Part shown: positions 9,565 to 20,451 of the stretch, piece by piece
Layout of the letters: each line of letters opens with the position of its first letter
Numbering within the stretch: position 1 is the first letter of the stretch
Source of the DNA: Microcaldota archaeon
Lineage (GTDB): Archaea; Micrarchaeota; Micrarchaeia; Anstonellales; Bilamarchaeaceae
Direction: 5' to 3'
Length of the DNA: 64,000 nt
Assembly: GCA_023129075.1 (NCBI GenBank)
Contig: JAGMCT010000013.1
Span: 50,677 to 114,676 of the forward strand
Notes under the pieces: model-generated
Seen by the model: the letters and a program-made list of their open reading frames with translations, nothing else
Told to the model about the DNA's origin: nothing
Databases searched by the model: none
Translations under genes and position numbers: made by a program

Positions 9565-11757
9565 TTAGGAATCCCTAAAGAATTCCGAATTGGGCGGGTC
9601 AGGCCTCATTCCTTTTCTTTTTCTGACATCGCCGACTACTTCAGAAACAAGGTCTCTGGGAACATTTGCATAACCTGCATATTCCTGGTACCAGATAGAA
9701 CGGCCCTGTGTTACTCCTCTTAATGCATTTGAGAATCCAAACATCTCAGCAACAGGAACAACTGTAGTCATGGAGGCGGTTTCTCCCTCCTGCTCCATTC
9801 CTGCAAGCTGGCCTCTTCTTCCATTCGTCATGTTTATTACATCTCCTGAATATTCCTGCGGGCACTGGATAAGTATTTTCTGTCTTGGCTCCATCAGGGT
9901 GATACCTGCATCAAGTATGCATGCATAAATCGGCCTTGTAACTGCAGGAAGAACCTGTGCAGGACCTCTGTGAACATTATCTTCATGCAGGGCAGCATCC
10001 TCAAGAACAACCTTTACACCAATCACCTTTTCACCTGCAAGGGGTCCTCTTTTCATTGCATCCTCAAAACCCTGTATGAATAACTCCTGTATTTCATTAA
10101 GATACTGAACTCCCTTTGTCCTGTTGACAAGCAGATTCTTGTTGTAGATATCCCATACTCCTTTTGCCTCATCCCTGCTCATGCCTGCTTCTATGAGTTT
10201 ATTAACATATTCCTTTCCTTTTGGCTTCCCATCGGAAATAGCACCTTCTATCATAGCTTTCACTACGCTATCTTCCAGAGGTTCAACATGTATCTTAAAG
10301 CGGTTGTGCTTATTTGGTGATTTGCCTTCAATCGTTTGGGACCTTCCTGTTATTGTTTCATTGTAAACCACTATTGGAGGGGAGGTAATGATGTCTATTT
10401 TCTTTTCATTCTGAATCTTGTATTCAATAATTTCAAGGTGGAGCTCGCCCATGCCGGAGATAAGATGCTCTCCTGTTTCCTGGTTAATCTCAACCCTGAG
10501 GGTTGGGTCCTCTTTGGAAAGACCGCGCAAAGCATCAATAAGTTTTGCAAGGTTCTTGGATTCCTTCGCCTCTATGGATTTTGTAACCACTGGTTCTGAG
10601 TAATGCGTAATCTGCTCAAAGGGCTCCACTTCGCCGGAGCTTACGGTTTCTCCAATGTAGATATCCTTAATGCCAACAATAGCACCGATGTTTCCTGCAC
10701 TTATGGCTTCTGCAGAAATGCGGTCAGGGCCCATGTAAATGCCAACCTGCTGAACCTTGTAGCTGGTTTTCTTTGAAGCAAGGTAAATCATATCTCCTTT
10801 TTTTACTGAACCAGAGAAAAGTCTTACAACCCCTACTTCTCCTGCGTGCTCATCGTAAACAACACCAAAGCAGATGCCGATTGTTTTTCCGGATATATTG
10901 CACTCAAGCATGTCCTTTCCATCCTGAGAGTCCATCTCGCCTTTCCAGAGCACAGGAATTCGGTATTTCTGTGCAAATCCAGGATTAGGAAGATGTTTTA
11001 TAACCATCTCAAGCAGAACCTCATCAACAGGACATTTCTCAACAAGAAAGGAGTGCTCCCCTGCAAAACATTTATCATAAATATCTTTAAATGAAAGTCC
11101 TGAAGTTTTCATTGCTGAACCGCTCATAGCCCATTTATTAAAGGCAGACCCGAAAGCAACATTTCCTTTTTCTACTGAAATCTGCCAGTCTTTTTTGTGT
11201 TCAGGCGGGGCATTTGCTTCAATAATTTTATTTAACCCTACAATCACCTTTATGAGTTTCTGCTGCATTCCCTGTGCATCCAGCTTAAGCTCATTTATCA
11301 GGCGGTCAAGCTTGTTAACGAAAACAATTGGCTGAGCTCTTTCCTTAAGGGCCTGTCTTAGTACTGTTTCAGTTTGCGGCATTATTCCCTCAACAGCATC
11401 AACTACAAGAACAACACCGTCTACGGCTCTAAGGGCCCTTGTAACATGGCCTCCAAAATCAACATGGCCTGGGGTATCAATAAGATTGATAAGGTAGTTC
11501 TTTCCTTCATATGGGAAACCAAGAGAGATATTTGCAGATTTAATTGTGATGCCCCTTGCCTGCTCCTGCTCATCATAATCCATTACACGCTGTTCACCTG
11601 CAAGCTCCTTTGAAATGAGGCCTGCTCGTGCAACCATGGAATCTGTTAATGTGGTTTTTCCATGGTCAACGTGGGCAATAATAGCAATATTTCTTACGGT
11701 TTCAATATTATCCATTATCTTTTGTATCTCTCCAACAACAAATTCTTTTCTCGCCAT
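9565..11757 (-). CDS. fusA: Translation elongation factor EF-2
   Basis: 730 aa; GTPase motifs AHVDHGKTT, DTPGHVDF, NKLDR; C-terminal NVHRGPAQVLPA diphthamide-loop-like segment; follows S7 and S12. Confidence 0.97.
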   Translation of the reverse strand: MARKEFVVGEIQKIMDNIETVRNIAIIAHVDHGKTTLTDSMVARAGLISKELAGEQRVMDYDEQEQARGITIKSANISLGFPYEGKNYLINLIDTPGHVDFGGHVTRALRAVDGVVLVVDAVEGIMPQTETVLRQALKERAQPIVFVNKLDRLINELKLDAQGMQQKLIKVIVGLNKIIEANAPPEHKKDWQISVEKGNVAFGSAFNKWAMSGSAMKTSGLSFKDIYDKCFAGEHSFLVEKCPVDEVLLEMVIKHLPNPGFAQKYRIPVLWKGEMDSQDGKDMLECNISGKTIGICFGVVYDEHAGEVGVVRLFSGSVKKGDMIYLASKKTSYKVQQVGIYMGPDRISAEAISAGNIGAIVGIKDIYIGETVSSGEVEPFEQITHYSEPVVTKSIEAKESKNLAKLIDALRGLSKEDPTLRVEINQETGEHLISGMGELHLEIIEYKIQNEKKIDIITSPPIVVYNETITGRSQTIEGKSPNKHNRFKIHVEPLEDSVVKAMIEGAISDGKPKGKEYVNKLIEAGMSRDEAKGVWDIYNKNLLVNRTKGVQYLNEIQELFIQGFEDAMKRGPLAGEKVIGVKVVLEDAALHEDNVHRGPAQVLPAVTRPIYACILDAGITLMEPRQKILIQCPQEYSGDVINMTNGRRGQLAGMEQEGETASMTTVVPVAEMFGFSNALRGVTQGRSIWYQEYAGYANVPRDLVSEVVGDVRKRKGMRPDPPNSEFFRDS

Positions 11758-11778
11758 GCTTTCACCAAAAAAAAGTCT

Positions 11779-12384
11779 TTATCTTGCGCTCCTTGCCATC
11801 CTCTCCATCTCATTCATCTTCTTTATCGCATAAGAGTTTTGAACATCATTACCTGCAGTGAACATTATTTCATCGGCAAGGGCCTTTCCAAGAGAGGTGT
11901 CCTTGTTAAAGGTTCTCATGAGTGCTGAAAGGGTAATGTTCTTAAGTGCTAAATCCAGTCTTCTGGAAGCTGATGAGTCAACAGCAATCTGATAGCTTAC
12001 TCCACCGTGAGAAACCCTTGTAACCTCTTCTCTTGGTGCAGAATTCTCAAGCGCCTCAACAAGCACCTGAATAGGATTCTTTTTTGTTTTCTGCTCTATT
12101 ATTCCGAATGCTTCCTTTACAACGGTTATGATGCGGGTTTTCTTTCCCTGCAGTCTTCCGTTGGTTCTTATTACCTTTCCTGATGTTTTTTTACCTGTTC
12201 CACCACGCATTAGTTTGTTTACGAGTCTCTCAACAATATTCACTTTTTCCTTTGCAAGGGGTTTTTTTGCATGCCTTCCAAAGGAGTGCGGAAGATATAT
12301 TTCCTGAAGGGAGATTACCTGTTTAAGGCTTTTATCTCTTATCTCAACGCCATCAAAACCATACTTTCCAAAAAGTTTAACCAT
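11779..12384 (-). CDS. rps7: 30S ribosomal protein S7 (uS7)
   Basis: 201 aa; GKKTSGKVIRTNGRLQGKK, NPIQVLVEALENSAPREEVTRVSHGGVSYQIAVDSS. Confidence 0.95.
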   Translation of the reverse strand: MVKLFGKYGFDGVEIRDKSLKQVISLQEIYLPHSFGRHAKKPLAKEKVNIVERLVNKLMRGGTGKKTSGKVIRTNGRLQGKKTRIITVVKEAFGIIEQKTKKNPIQVLVEALENSAPREEVTRVSHGGVSYQIAVDSSASRRLDLALKNITLSALMRTFNKDTSLGKALADEIMFTAGNDVQNSYAIKKMNEMERMARSAR

Positions 12385-12389
12385 TCTCT

Positions 12390-12827
12390 CTACCTCTTAG
12401 ACTTTTCTTTCTTGCCTTTTCTCAGGGACTGGAGAGCAACATCATTCACGAATTCAACTGCATATCTTACTCCGGGAATAGAACCAATCTGTCCTCTCTG
12501 CGAACCGCCGAGCCCCCTGATTGTTACCTCATCGTGCTCATCTATGAAGGTTATTGCTTTATCCCTTGGAGGGAAAGCAGTAACCAATCTGCCGTTCTTT
12601 ATTAACTGAACCTTTACAACCTTAATAAGACCTGAGTGGGGCTGTTTTTGCTCAAGGGTTGCCTTTTCCACAACGATTCCTTTTGCCTGGGGAGCACCCT
12701 CCATTGCATCATACTTCTCTTTAAGCTTAAGCTTCTTTCTCTTCCATCTTTTGGAGAGCCATCGTCCTTTCTTCCTGTTTCTTTTCTTGTTTCTTCCTGC
12801 GAATTCTCCGTTTCCTCCTTTGCCCAT
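12390..12827 (-). CDS. rps12: 30S ribosomal protein S12 (uS12)
   Basis: 145 aa; [61 protein letters not shown]. Confidence 0.97.
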   Translation of the reverse strand: MGKGGNGEFAGRNKKRNRKKGRWLSKRWKRKKLKLKEKYDAMEGAPQAKGIVVEKATLEQKQPHSGLIKVVKVQLIKNGRLVTAFPPRDKAITFIDEHDEVTIRGLGGSQRGQIGSIPGVRYAVEFVNDVALQSLRKGKKEKSKR

Positions 12828-13096
12828 TAAATCACCATAATATTCAACAAATTTGAAGTTTTAACACTTTAGAGAAGAAGCCTTTAAAAAACTTCCTGAA
12901 AGAAAAGACTACTTCTTTTAAGCTGCAGTTAAATTTCAGCAAAAATCCACATTCTTTACATTCTAAGGAAAGGAACCATAACGGAAACACCGGAAACGAG
13001 GTCTCTCCTTTTGTTTATAAAGCCTTTGAATACTATTTTTTATACTCAAAAGAGCTACCGTTGGAATGACGGGAAGTAATTCTCCTGTGGAATTGA

Positions 13097-13261
13097 AACA
13101 GAAGGTTCAAAGGTAGAAGTTCAAGGTATCTACGCAAGGAGTTTCCAGAGCTCCTAAAGATGCCTAAATTATGGACACGCTCATATTTCCTTTCAACTAC
13201 TGGAAATGTTTCATCTGCAACAATACGAAAATACATAGAAAGGCAATGGGATGAGATATGA
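13097..13261 (+). pseudogene. Degenerate IS200/IS605 TnpA (Y1 transposase), C-terminal remnant
   Basis: Frame downstream of an in-frame TGA (13094-13096) reads NRRFKGRSSRYLRKEFPELLKMPKLWTRSYFLSTTGNVSSATIRKYIERQWDEI*; typical TnpA C-terminus including the helix that carries the catalytic Tyr; its TGA overlaps the tnpB ATG (ATGA, 13258-13261). Confidence 0.85.
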
Positions 13262-14271
13262 TATTAACCTATAAGATAAAGCATGAAAAAGATTTCGGCA
13301 GAGAACTCAGCTTGGCGAAGAAGGTAGCTAAACATGCCATCAGACAAAGAACTTTATCCAGTAAAGATGTAAAACATATCGGTCTAAAATCCATGATTGC
13401 CAATCAAATCCTTAGAAAGTATGCAAGGAATAAGACAGTCAAAAATATCAATTCTATAAAGTTGACAATCCCTTCTCAGGGAATCAGATTCACAGATAGG
13501 GAGATAACAATACCTTGTCTGAAACTTGTTCTCCCCATCAACTTCAACCATTCATTTGAAAAGATAAACCAGATTGAAGTTGGCGAAACATTTGCCTATG
13601 TTTCTTGTTCTTATAAAGAGCCTCGGCAATATACCTCAAAGCAGATAATTGGCGTAGATAGGAACACCACAGGGCATGTGTTGGTTGCTTCCAATATCAA
13701 CACAGGAAAGGTGCTGAAACTTGGAAAGGAGTGCAACCACCTTCATAAAAAATACAAAAACATAAGGAAAAACCTTCAGAAGAAGGGCAAGTATTCTCTC
13801 GTCAAAAAAATCAAAAACAGGGAGAGTAGAATTGTCAGAAACATAAACCATCAGATAAGCAAATGCCTTGTTAAAGAAGCGCAGAACAACAAGGCGATTA
13901 TAGTCCTTGAAGGATTGAAAGACATCCAAAAGACAGCAAAGGTAAGAAGGAGGCAACTGTATTCCCTAAACTCTTGGAGTTTCTATCAATTGCAGAACAT
14001 GATAGAATACAAAGCCAAAAAGTTTGGAGTGCCTATTGCCTATGTTGAACCACAATATACCTCTCAGAGGTGTAGTAGGTGTGGTCATATAGACGCAAAT
14101 AACAGAAAAGGAAAACAGTTCCATTGTGCTAAATGCTCAATGGTTGAGAATGCCGATGTAAACGCAGGATTCAATATTGCCAGTTTATATCATCAAGGCA
14201 TATCTCGATTCAACACAGAAAGGGATGTGTTGGAGGGGAGCACTGATACCCCTAAAGGTGAGATGCTGTGA
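13258..14271 (+). CDS. tnpB: TnpB, IS200/IS605-family RNA-guided nuclease
   Basis: 337 aa; RuvC-like IGVDRNTTGHVL (D), IIVLEGLKDI (E), NADVNAGFNIA (D); zinc finger CSRCGHIDANNRKGKQFHCAKC. Confidence 0.95.
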   Translation: MILTYKIKHEKDFGRELSLAKKVAKHAIRQRTLSSKDVKHIGLKSMIANQILRKYARNKTVKNINSIKLTIPSQGIRFTDREITIPCLKLVLPINFNHSFEKINQIEVGETFAYVSCSYKEPRQYTSKQIIGVDRNTTGHVLVASNINTGKVLKLGKECNHLHKKYKNIRKNLQKKGKYSLVKKIKNRESRIVRNINHQISKCLVKEAQNNKAIIVLEGLKDIQKTAKVRRRQLYSLNSWSFYQLQNMIEYKAKKFGVPIAYVEPQYTSQRCSRCGHIDANNRKGKQFHCAKCSMVENADVNAGFNIASLYHQGISRFNTERDVLEGSTDTPKGEML

Positions 14272-14298
14272 ATCCGGTAACACCAAAACAAAAAAGAA

Positions 14299-14320
14299 CC
14301 CAACAACATTTAGTCGTTGG
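14299..14320 (+). repeat. Imperfect hairpin at the IS200/IS605 right end
   Basis: ccaacaacatttagtcgttgg: CCAAC/GTTGG arms extendable with one mismatch; located 3' of tnpB and 6 nt from the nusA stop codon. Confidence 0.6.
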
Positions 14321-14326
14321 AGTATG

Positions 14327-14755
14327 TCAGAGTGTGCGCACTGCTTTCACATAAAGGTCTGCATTGAATTTTTTCTTAAGAAATGCCTTTGCTGCCTTTA
14401 TGCGCTTTCCTCCTTTTCCGAGCGCTATTCCCCTTTGTGATTCAGGAACAGAAAGAAAAACAGCCTTATCGCCCATTGCTTCTCTTATTTCTATACTTAT
14501 TATCTGTATATTGTTAAAAAGATTTCTTGTGAACTGTTCAAGGTCAGGGCTGTCTGCTATAATAAGGATATCCTTGTTGAGTTTTGAGGAAAGGGATTTT
14601 ATGTTACGGCCCCCCCTGCCGATTGCCTTGCCCAGCTGGGTTATGGGCACAAGGAAAAGGTATCCTGTAGGGGTTTTAAGAAAATCAGTCGGGAGAACAT
14701 TTGTAACATCACCAAAAAAATGGAATAATTTTAGGTCTTCGCTTGTCAGCTCCAC
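14327..14755 (-). CDS. nusA: NusA-like KH-domain transcription factor (archaeal)
   Basis: 142 aa; two KH GxxG loops GKAIGRGGRNIKSL and GIALGKGGKRIKAA; between L30e and S12 as in other archaeal rpo operons. Confidence 0.92.
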   Translation of the reverse strand: MELTSEDLKLFHFFGDVTNVLPTDFLKTPTGYLFLVPITQLGKAIGRGGRNIKSLSSKLNKDILIIADSPDLEQFTRNLFNNIQIISIEIREAMGDKAVFLSVPESQRGIALGKGGKRIKAAKAFLKKKFNADLYVKAVRTL

Positions 14756-14759
14756 ACTA

Positions 14760-15128
14760 TCACTTGCCTTTTTTGGAGAACGAAAGAATCTCTGAAACTC
14801 CTTCTTTATATACTGTCAGGATGGATACTGGGTATGGTTTACCGCATACAGAACCCAGCTCCTTTGAAGAACCTTCAAAAATAATTACAGGAATAGCTGA
14901 GACCTTGGAATAATAGGTTATATCCTGCATAGAATCCTTTGGAATGTTTGATGCAACAACAAACATCCTTGCTTTTCCAAGCAACGATTTCTTTATGCCT
15001 TTCCTTGTTCCAAAATCAACTTCCCCGCTTTCCACAACAAGCCTTACTGCCTTCTGGAGAGGATTCTCTTTTTCTTTCCTGCTTTTTCTTTTACGAATAA
15101 CTTTTTTCCTTTCAACCATTGTACCCAC
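14760..15128 (-). CDS. rpl30e: 50S ribosomal protein L30e
   Basis: 122 aa; GTRKGIKKSLLGKARMFVVASNIPKD...YYSKVSAIPVIIFEGSSKELGSVCGKPYPVSILTV. Confidence 0.9.
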   Translation of the reverse strand: MGTMVERKKVIRKRKSRKEKENPLQKAVRLVVESGEVDFGTRKGIKKSLLGKARMFVVASNIPKDSMQDITYYSKVSAIPVIIFEGSSKELGSVCGKPYPVSILTVYKEGVSEILSFSKKGK

Positions 15129-16142
<1,014 letters not shown>

Positions 16143-16144
16143 CT

Positions 16145-18595
16145 CTATACAGTATCTACGGCATCTTCTTTTGCAGATTCCATATACTCTGTGGTTGTTT
16201 CATACATTGGGTCCTTGCCGTCTCCTCCATACATAAACTGCACTATGGCATCCTTCCCATTCTTTACAGTCCTATCCTCCTGAACAGTAAGGTCCTGCAG
16301 GGCATGTATCAGCCTTCTCTGCATGTAACCTGAACGTGCTGTTCTTATAGCAGTGTTAACCAGGGATTCTCTGCCTCCCATTGCATGGTGGAAAAATTCA
16401 TCAGGTGTAAGGCCCTTTCTGAATGAATTGTAAACAAAACCGCGCTCCTTTCCTTTGAGCGAGCCTTTTTTATAAAATGGCAGCGACCTCTGTATGTATC
16501 CTCTTTTAAGACGTTTGTTCCTTACGGCCTGCTGTCCAACTAGAGCAGACATCTGTATTGCATTGAGCAGGCTTCCCCTTGCTCCAATCTTGGCCATGAT
16601 TATTGATGAATTTGTCTGGCCAAGGTCATCCTCAACTATCTTCCCTGCCTCATTCCTTGTCCTTGTTGTAACCGCCATTATATTGAATTCAAGAGTTTCC
16701 TTCAGAGTAAGCCCTGGAGAACGCTCAAGTGTCTTATTTTTATATTGCAGGATGAGGTTTTCCATCTCCCTGTTTGCCTTATTCTCTATTCCTTCCACCG
16801 TTTTCAGGGCTGCAGGAGATAGTGAATAATTCTTAAGGGAAACACTCAGACCTGTCCAGCGAAGAGCCTCCAATGAAATTTTCGTGATTGCATCAAGGAA
16901 ATCCCTTGTTGCCTTGGGACCTTTTATAAGAAAGAATCTTTCAAGGAGACCTCCTTCAAGGACCCTGTTATCCAGCGCCCCTTTTATCATTTTTCCTTTC
17001 TTTATCTCAACTATATCCCCTAATTTTGTTTTTTCCTTAAGACTTAATTCTGAAGGAAGGAGCAGGGAGAAAAGAAGTTTTCCTGAGTATTTGTCTCCTT
17101 TATCGGGCTTTGGAAGCTTCTTTATGTTTGCAATAATAAGAAGTTTTGATGCCTCCTTTCTAGTAAATACTGCATCATCCCTTGTAAGGAAATAAGCAGC
17201 AGAAACATGGTCTTCTGTGGGCTTTATAATTGCATGACCGTGCCTTGGTGAAATTATCTGGTTCTCAACCTTCATAAGCTCCCTTACCTCTGCCTGGGCA
17301 TCTGGAGTCTGTATTATGTGTAGATTCATCTCATCCCCATCAAAATCAGCATTGTATGGTGTTGTTGTAATCGGATTAAGCCTGAATGTCTTTCCAGGGA
17401 GAACCCTTATCTCATGCCCCATCATGGAAACCCTATGCAAGGACGGCTGGCGGTTGAATATCGCTATATCACCATCCACAATCTGTCTTTCAATTATCCA
17501 GCCTATCTTCAATTCTTTTAGAACCTCCTCTTTTGTAATATCAGTTACCCTTATTCTTCTTCCGTCATTTCTTATTACATACAGTGCCTGGGGATAACTT
17601 TCCGAGGATATATGTCTCTTGCATTCATCTATATTCCAGTCAGTTACGGTAACAGGAATCGTCAATTCTTCGGCCATCTTCAAGGGGACCCCAACCTCAT
17701 CAAGCCTTATCATCGGGTCAGGAGAGATAACAGTCCTGGCAGAAAAGTTAACCCTTTTTCCAAGAAGATTGTACCTGAACCTCCCTTCCTTTCCTTTTAA
17801 TCTCTGGGCAAGGGTTTTGAGCGGTCTTCCGCTTCTGTGCCTTGCAGGGGGTATATTTGCAGTTTCATTATCAAAATAAGTGGTGATGTGGTACTGAAGA
17901 AGCTCCCACAAATCTTCTATAATTAACTGAGGGGCTCCTGCATTTATATTTGCTTCAAGCTTCTGGTTTATTCTTATTATATCCACCAATTTATGGGTAA
18001 GGTCATCCTCGCTTCTTTCCCCGGATTCAAGGGTTATGGAAGGTCTTACTGATACTGGAGGAACAAGAAGAACAGAAATAATCATCCATTCAGGCCTTGC
18101 GTATCTTGGGTCAAGACCCATTTTCATAAGGGTGGAATCAGGAATAGAAACAAGCCAGTCCCTTACCTCCGTTGGAAGCATCGCTGCTCCATCCTTGAAA
18201 ATGGTTGTTGGTTTAAGAAATTTTATTTCTGGGATTTTTGCTTTGCAGTTCGGGCATTTTTTTGCGGTTTTTGAAATAATAGTATGGCATTCCGGGCATG
18301 TTGTAGAAAGAATAGTATAAATGGTCTTTCCAAACTCTACATGAATTATTGGCCTTACGAGTTCAATCATTCCGAAGTGGCCAGGACAGGTCTTTATTTT
18401 TCCTCCGCAGGTTTTACAGCGCAGACCTGGGTCTATAACACCAAGCCTCTGGTCCACAAGACCTCCATCTATAGGGTAGCCATCATCATCATAGGTATCC
18501 GGAATCGTTATCTTAGCAACCGCAATATCCCTAACTATTTCCGGAGAAAGTAAGGAAAACCGTATCTTATCTATAATTTTTGTGACTTCTTTCAT
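16145..18595 (-). CDS. rpoA1: DNA-directed RNA polymerase subunit A'
   Basis: 816 aa; active-site [12 protein letters not shown]; zinc-binding [16 protein letters not shown]; no intein visible. Confidence 0.98.
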   Translation of the reverse strand: MKEVTKIIDKIRFSLLSPEIVRDIAVAKITIPDTYDDDGYPIDGGLVDQRLGVIDPGLRCKTCGGKIKTCPGHFGMIELVRPIIHVEFGKTIYTILSTTCPECHTIISKTAKKCPNCKAKIPEIKFLKPTTIFKDGAAMLPTEVRDWLVSIPDSTLMKMGLDPRYARPEWMIISVLLVPPVSVRPSITLESGERSEDDLTHKLVDIIRINQKLEANINAGAPQLIIEDLWELLQYHITTYFDNETANIPPARHRSGRPLKTLAQRLKGKEGRFRYNLLGKRVNFSARTVISPDPMIRLDEVGVPLKMAEELTIPVTVTDWNIDECKRHISSESYPQALYVIRNDGRRIRVTDITKEEVLKELKIGWIIERQIVDGDIAIFNRQPSLHRVSMMGHEIRVLPGKTFRLNPITTTPYNADFDGDEMNLHIIQTPDAQAEVRELMKVENQIISPRHGHAIIKPTEDHVSAAYFLTRDDAVFTRKEASKLLIIANIKKLPKPDKGDKYSGKLLFSLLLPSELSLKEKTKLGDIVEIKKGKMIKGALDNRVLEGGLLERFFLIKGPKATRDFLDAITKISLEALRWTGLSVSLKNYSLSPAALKTVEGIENKANREMENLILQYKNKTLERSPGLTLKETLEFNIMAVTTRTRNEAGKIVEDDLGQTNSSIIMAKIGARGSLLNAIQMSALVGQQAVRNKRLKRGYIQRSLPFYKKGSLKGKERGFVYNSFRKGLTPDEFFHHAMGGRESLVNTAIRTARSGYMQRRLIHALQDLTVQEDRTVKNGKDAIVQFMYGGDGKDPMYETTTEYMESAKEDAVDTV

Positions 18596-18603
18596 AAAAA
18601 CAC

Positions 18604-20448
18604 CTATGCTTTATCTTTTAGTACGAGTCTCGGGAATATGTAAAGGGACATTATCTCGTCAACGAGCAGTTTGAATGCATAGCTTATCTCTACTGGAGAA
18701 TTCATATCGCTTCCGCAGGCGGGACAGAGTGTTTTTCCCTTTATGTGGTTATGAAATCCGAGCATTCCGCAGTTCTCGCAAACAAGCTGGACTGTCTTGT
18801 CGCTCTCTTCCAGAAGTCTTTCCCTGACAACCATACTGGCGCCGTAACCTATAAGGCAGTCCCTTTCCATCTCACCAAATCTAAGACCGCCTTCTCTTGC
18901 CCTTCCTTCTGTTGGCTGGAGGGTAAGAAGCTGAACCGGTCCTCTACTTCTCACATGCATCTTGTTGGAAACCAGATGGTGCAGTTTTTGGTAGTAAATC
19001 GGAGAGATGAATATCTTTGCCCTTATTCTTTTTCCTGTTATGCCATCGTACAAGACCTCCTCGCCATACTCATCAAAACCATTTTCCTTTAGTATCTTCA
19101 TGTAATCTGTTTCATTGTTTCCTGTAAATGCAGTGCCGTCCATTATCATTCCTCCAATGGTAGCGGCCTTCCCACCCAGCGCATCAAGAAGATGCCCTGC
19201 AGTCATCCTGCTTGGGATGGCGTGGGGATTCATTATTAAATCTGGAACTATTCCATCTTTTGTAAAAGGCATGTTTTCCTGTGAAAGAAGAGAACCTATA
19301 ACACCTTTCTGGCCGTGTCTTGAGGCCATCTTGTCGCCTACTTCAGGAATCTTCATGGACCTAACCTTGACCTTTACAAGTCTGTTGCCATTTGGTGATT
19401 CAGTAACCATAACAGAATCTATCTTTCCTTTTTCTCCTGATTTTAGAGAAAGAGAGCTCTCCCTTTTCTTCTCTTCAACAACCCCAAAAACAGAAACCTC
19501 TTCTATAAATCTTGGGGGGGATGTTTTTCCTACGAGCACTAATCTTGATTCTACATCGGATTCCGGGAATATTACGCCGTCTGCATCAAGATTTACATAT
19601 GGTTCATCACCCCTATATCCCACAACATCAGGGGTTGGCAGTTCAATCTTATCTTTCTGGCCTCCTGGATACAGCCTTTCTTCAGTTTGATAGGTTTTAA
19701 ACATTACAACACGGCCCATCCCCCTATCAACAGCTGACCTGTTTATAACTAAACCATCTCCCATGTTGTATCCTTCATGAGTTGCAATAGCAACGATAAG
19801 GTTCTGGCCGGCAGCCCTGTTTTTCAGGTCAAGGGCCTTGTAAAAATCTGTGCTGACAAGCGGCTGCTGGGGATAAAACATAACATACCCTCTAGTATCG
19901 AACCTCTTTGCAAAATTAGTTGAATATACTCCAAGGGACTGCTTGGCCATTGAACAGGCCATCGTAATTCTTGGAGCGGAATTGTGCTCAGGATAAGGGA
20001 GTGCAGAGGTCGTTACACCGAATATAATGGAGGGATCCAGCTCAAGATGGGTATGCTCGTCTGTTATATCTTCAGGGTTCATAGCCACATATGCATTCTC
20101 TTCTTCATCTGCATCAAGGTATTCTATAACCCCCATCTTAACAAGATGCTCCCATGTAAGTTCTCCTTTTTTAAGCTTGGAGTGTATTTCCTGTCCTAAA
20201 CGGGACCTTCCTTCTTCAACAACTATATACGGCTTCCTTACCCTGCCTCTATCTGTATTTATATATATTTCGTGTGTTCTTTTACTCATATATATGTTTG
20301 TTTCATAATTCAACTGATTTGTTCTTCTTTTTTCCTTGAGTTTAGCAACAAGGGCCTCGCCATTCTTATGAAAACCAACAAGATTTCCATTTACATAAAC
20401 AGCATATTTTTCCTTTTTTGATTTTGAAGGTTTTGGTTTTTTAGTCAT
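18604..20448 (-). CDS. rpoB1: DNA-directed RNA polymerase subunit B' (C-terminal part of split B)
   Basis: 614 aa; GDKMASRHGQKGVIG, GGLRFGEMERDCLIGYGAS, CENCG...CPACG. Confidence 0.97.
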   Translation of the reverse strand: MTKKPKPSKSKKEKYAVYVNGNLVGFHKNGEALVAKLKEKRRTNQLNYETNIYMSKRTHEIYINTDRGRVRKPYIVVEEGRSRLGQEIHSKLKKGELTWEHLVKMGVIEYLDADEEENAYVAMNPEDITDEHTHLELDPSIIFGVTTSALPYPEHNSAPRITMACSMAKQSLGVYSTNFAKRFDTRGYVMFYPQQPLVSTDFYKALDLKNRAAGQNLIVAIATHEGYNMGDGLVINRSAVDRGMGRVVMFKTYQTEERLYPGGQKDKIELPTPDVVGYRGDEPYVNLDADGVIFPESDVESRLVLVGKTSPPRFIEEVSVFGVVEEKKRESSLSLKSGEKGKIDSVMVTESPNGNRLVKVKVRSMKIPEVGDKMASRHGQKGVIGSLLSQENMPFTKDGIVPDLIMNPHAIPSRMTAGHLLDALGGKAATIGGMIMDGTAFTGNNETDYMKILKENGFDEYGEEVLYDGITGKRIRAKIFISPIYYQKLHHLVSNKMHVRSRGPVQLLTLQPTEGRAREGGLRFGEMERDCLIGYGASMVVRERLLEESDKTVQLVCENCGMLGFHNHIKGKTLCPACGSDMNSPVEISYAFKLLVDEIMSLYIFPRLVLKDKA

Positions 20449-20451
20449 TCT

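Larger units (their letters stand above)
13097..14320 (+). mobile_element. IS200/IS605-type element (tnpA remnant + tnpB + right-end hairpin)
   Basis: tnpA fragment coupled to tnpB; subterminal imperfect palindrome CCAACAAC-ATTTA..GTCGTTGG at 14299-14320. Left boundary not defined. Confidence 0.8.

Noticed and set aside
13033-13236. 67-aa minus-strand ORF upstream of tnpB
   Set aside because: It is the antisense of the tnpA remnant, whose plus-strand frame gives a recognisable TnpA C-terminus.
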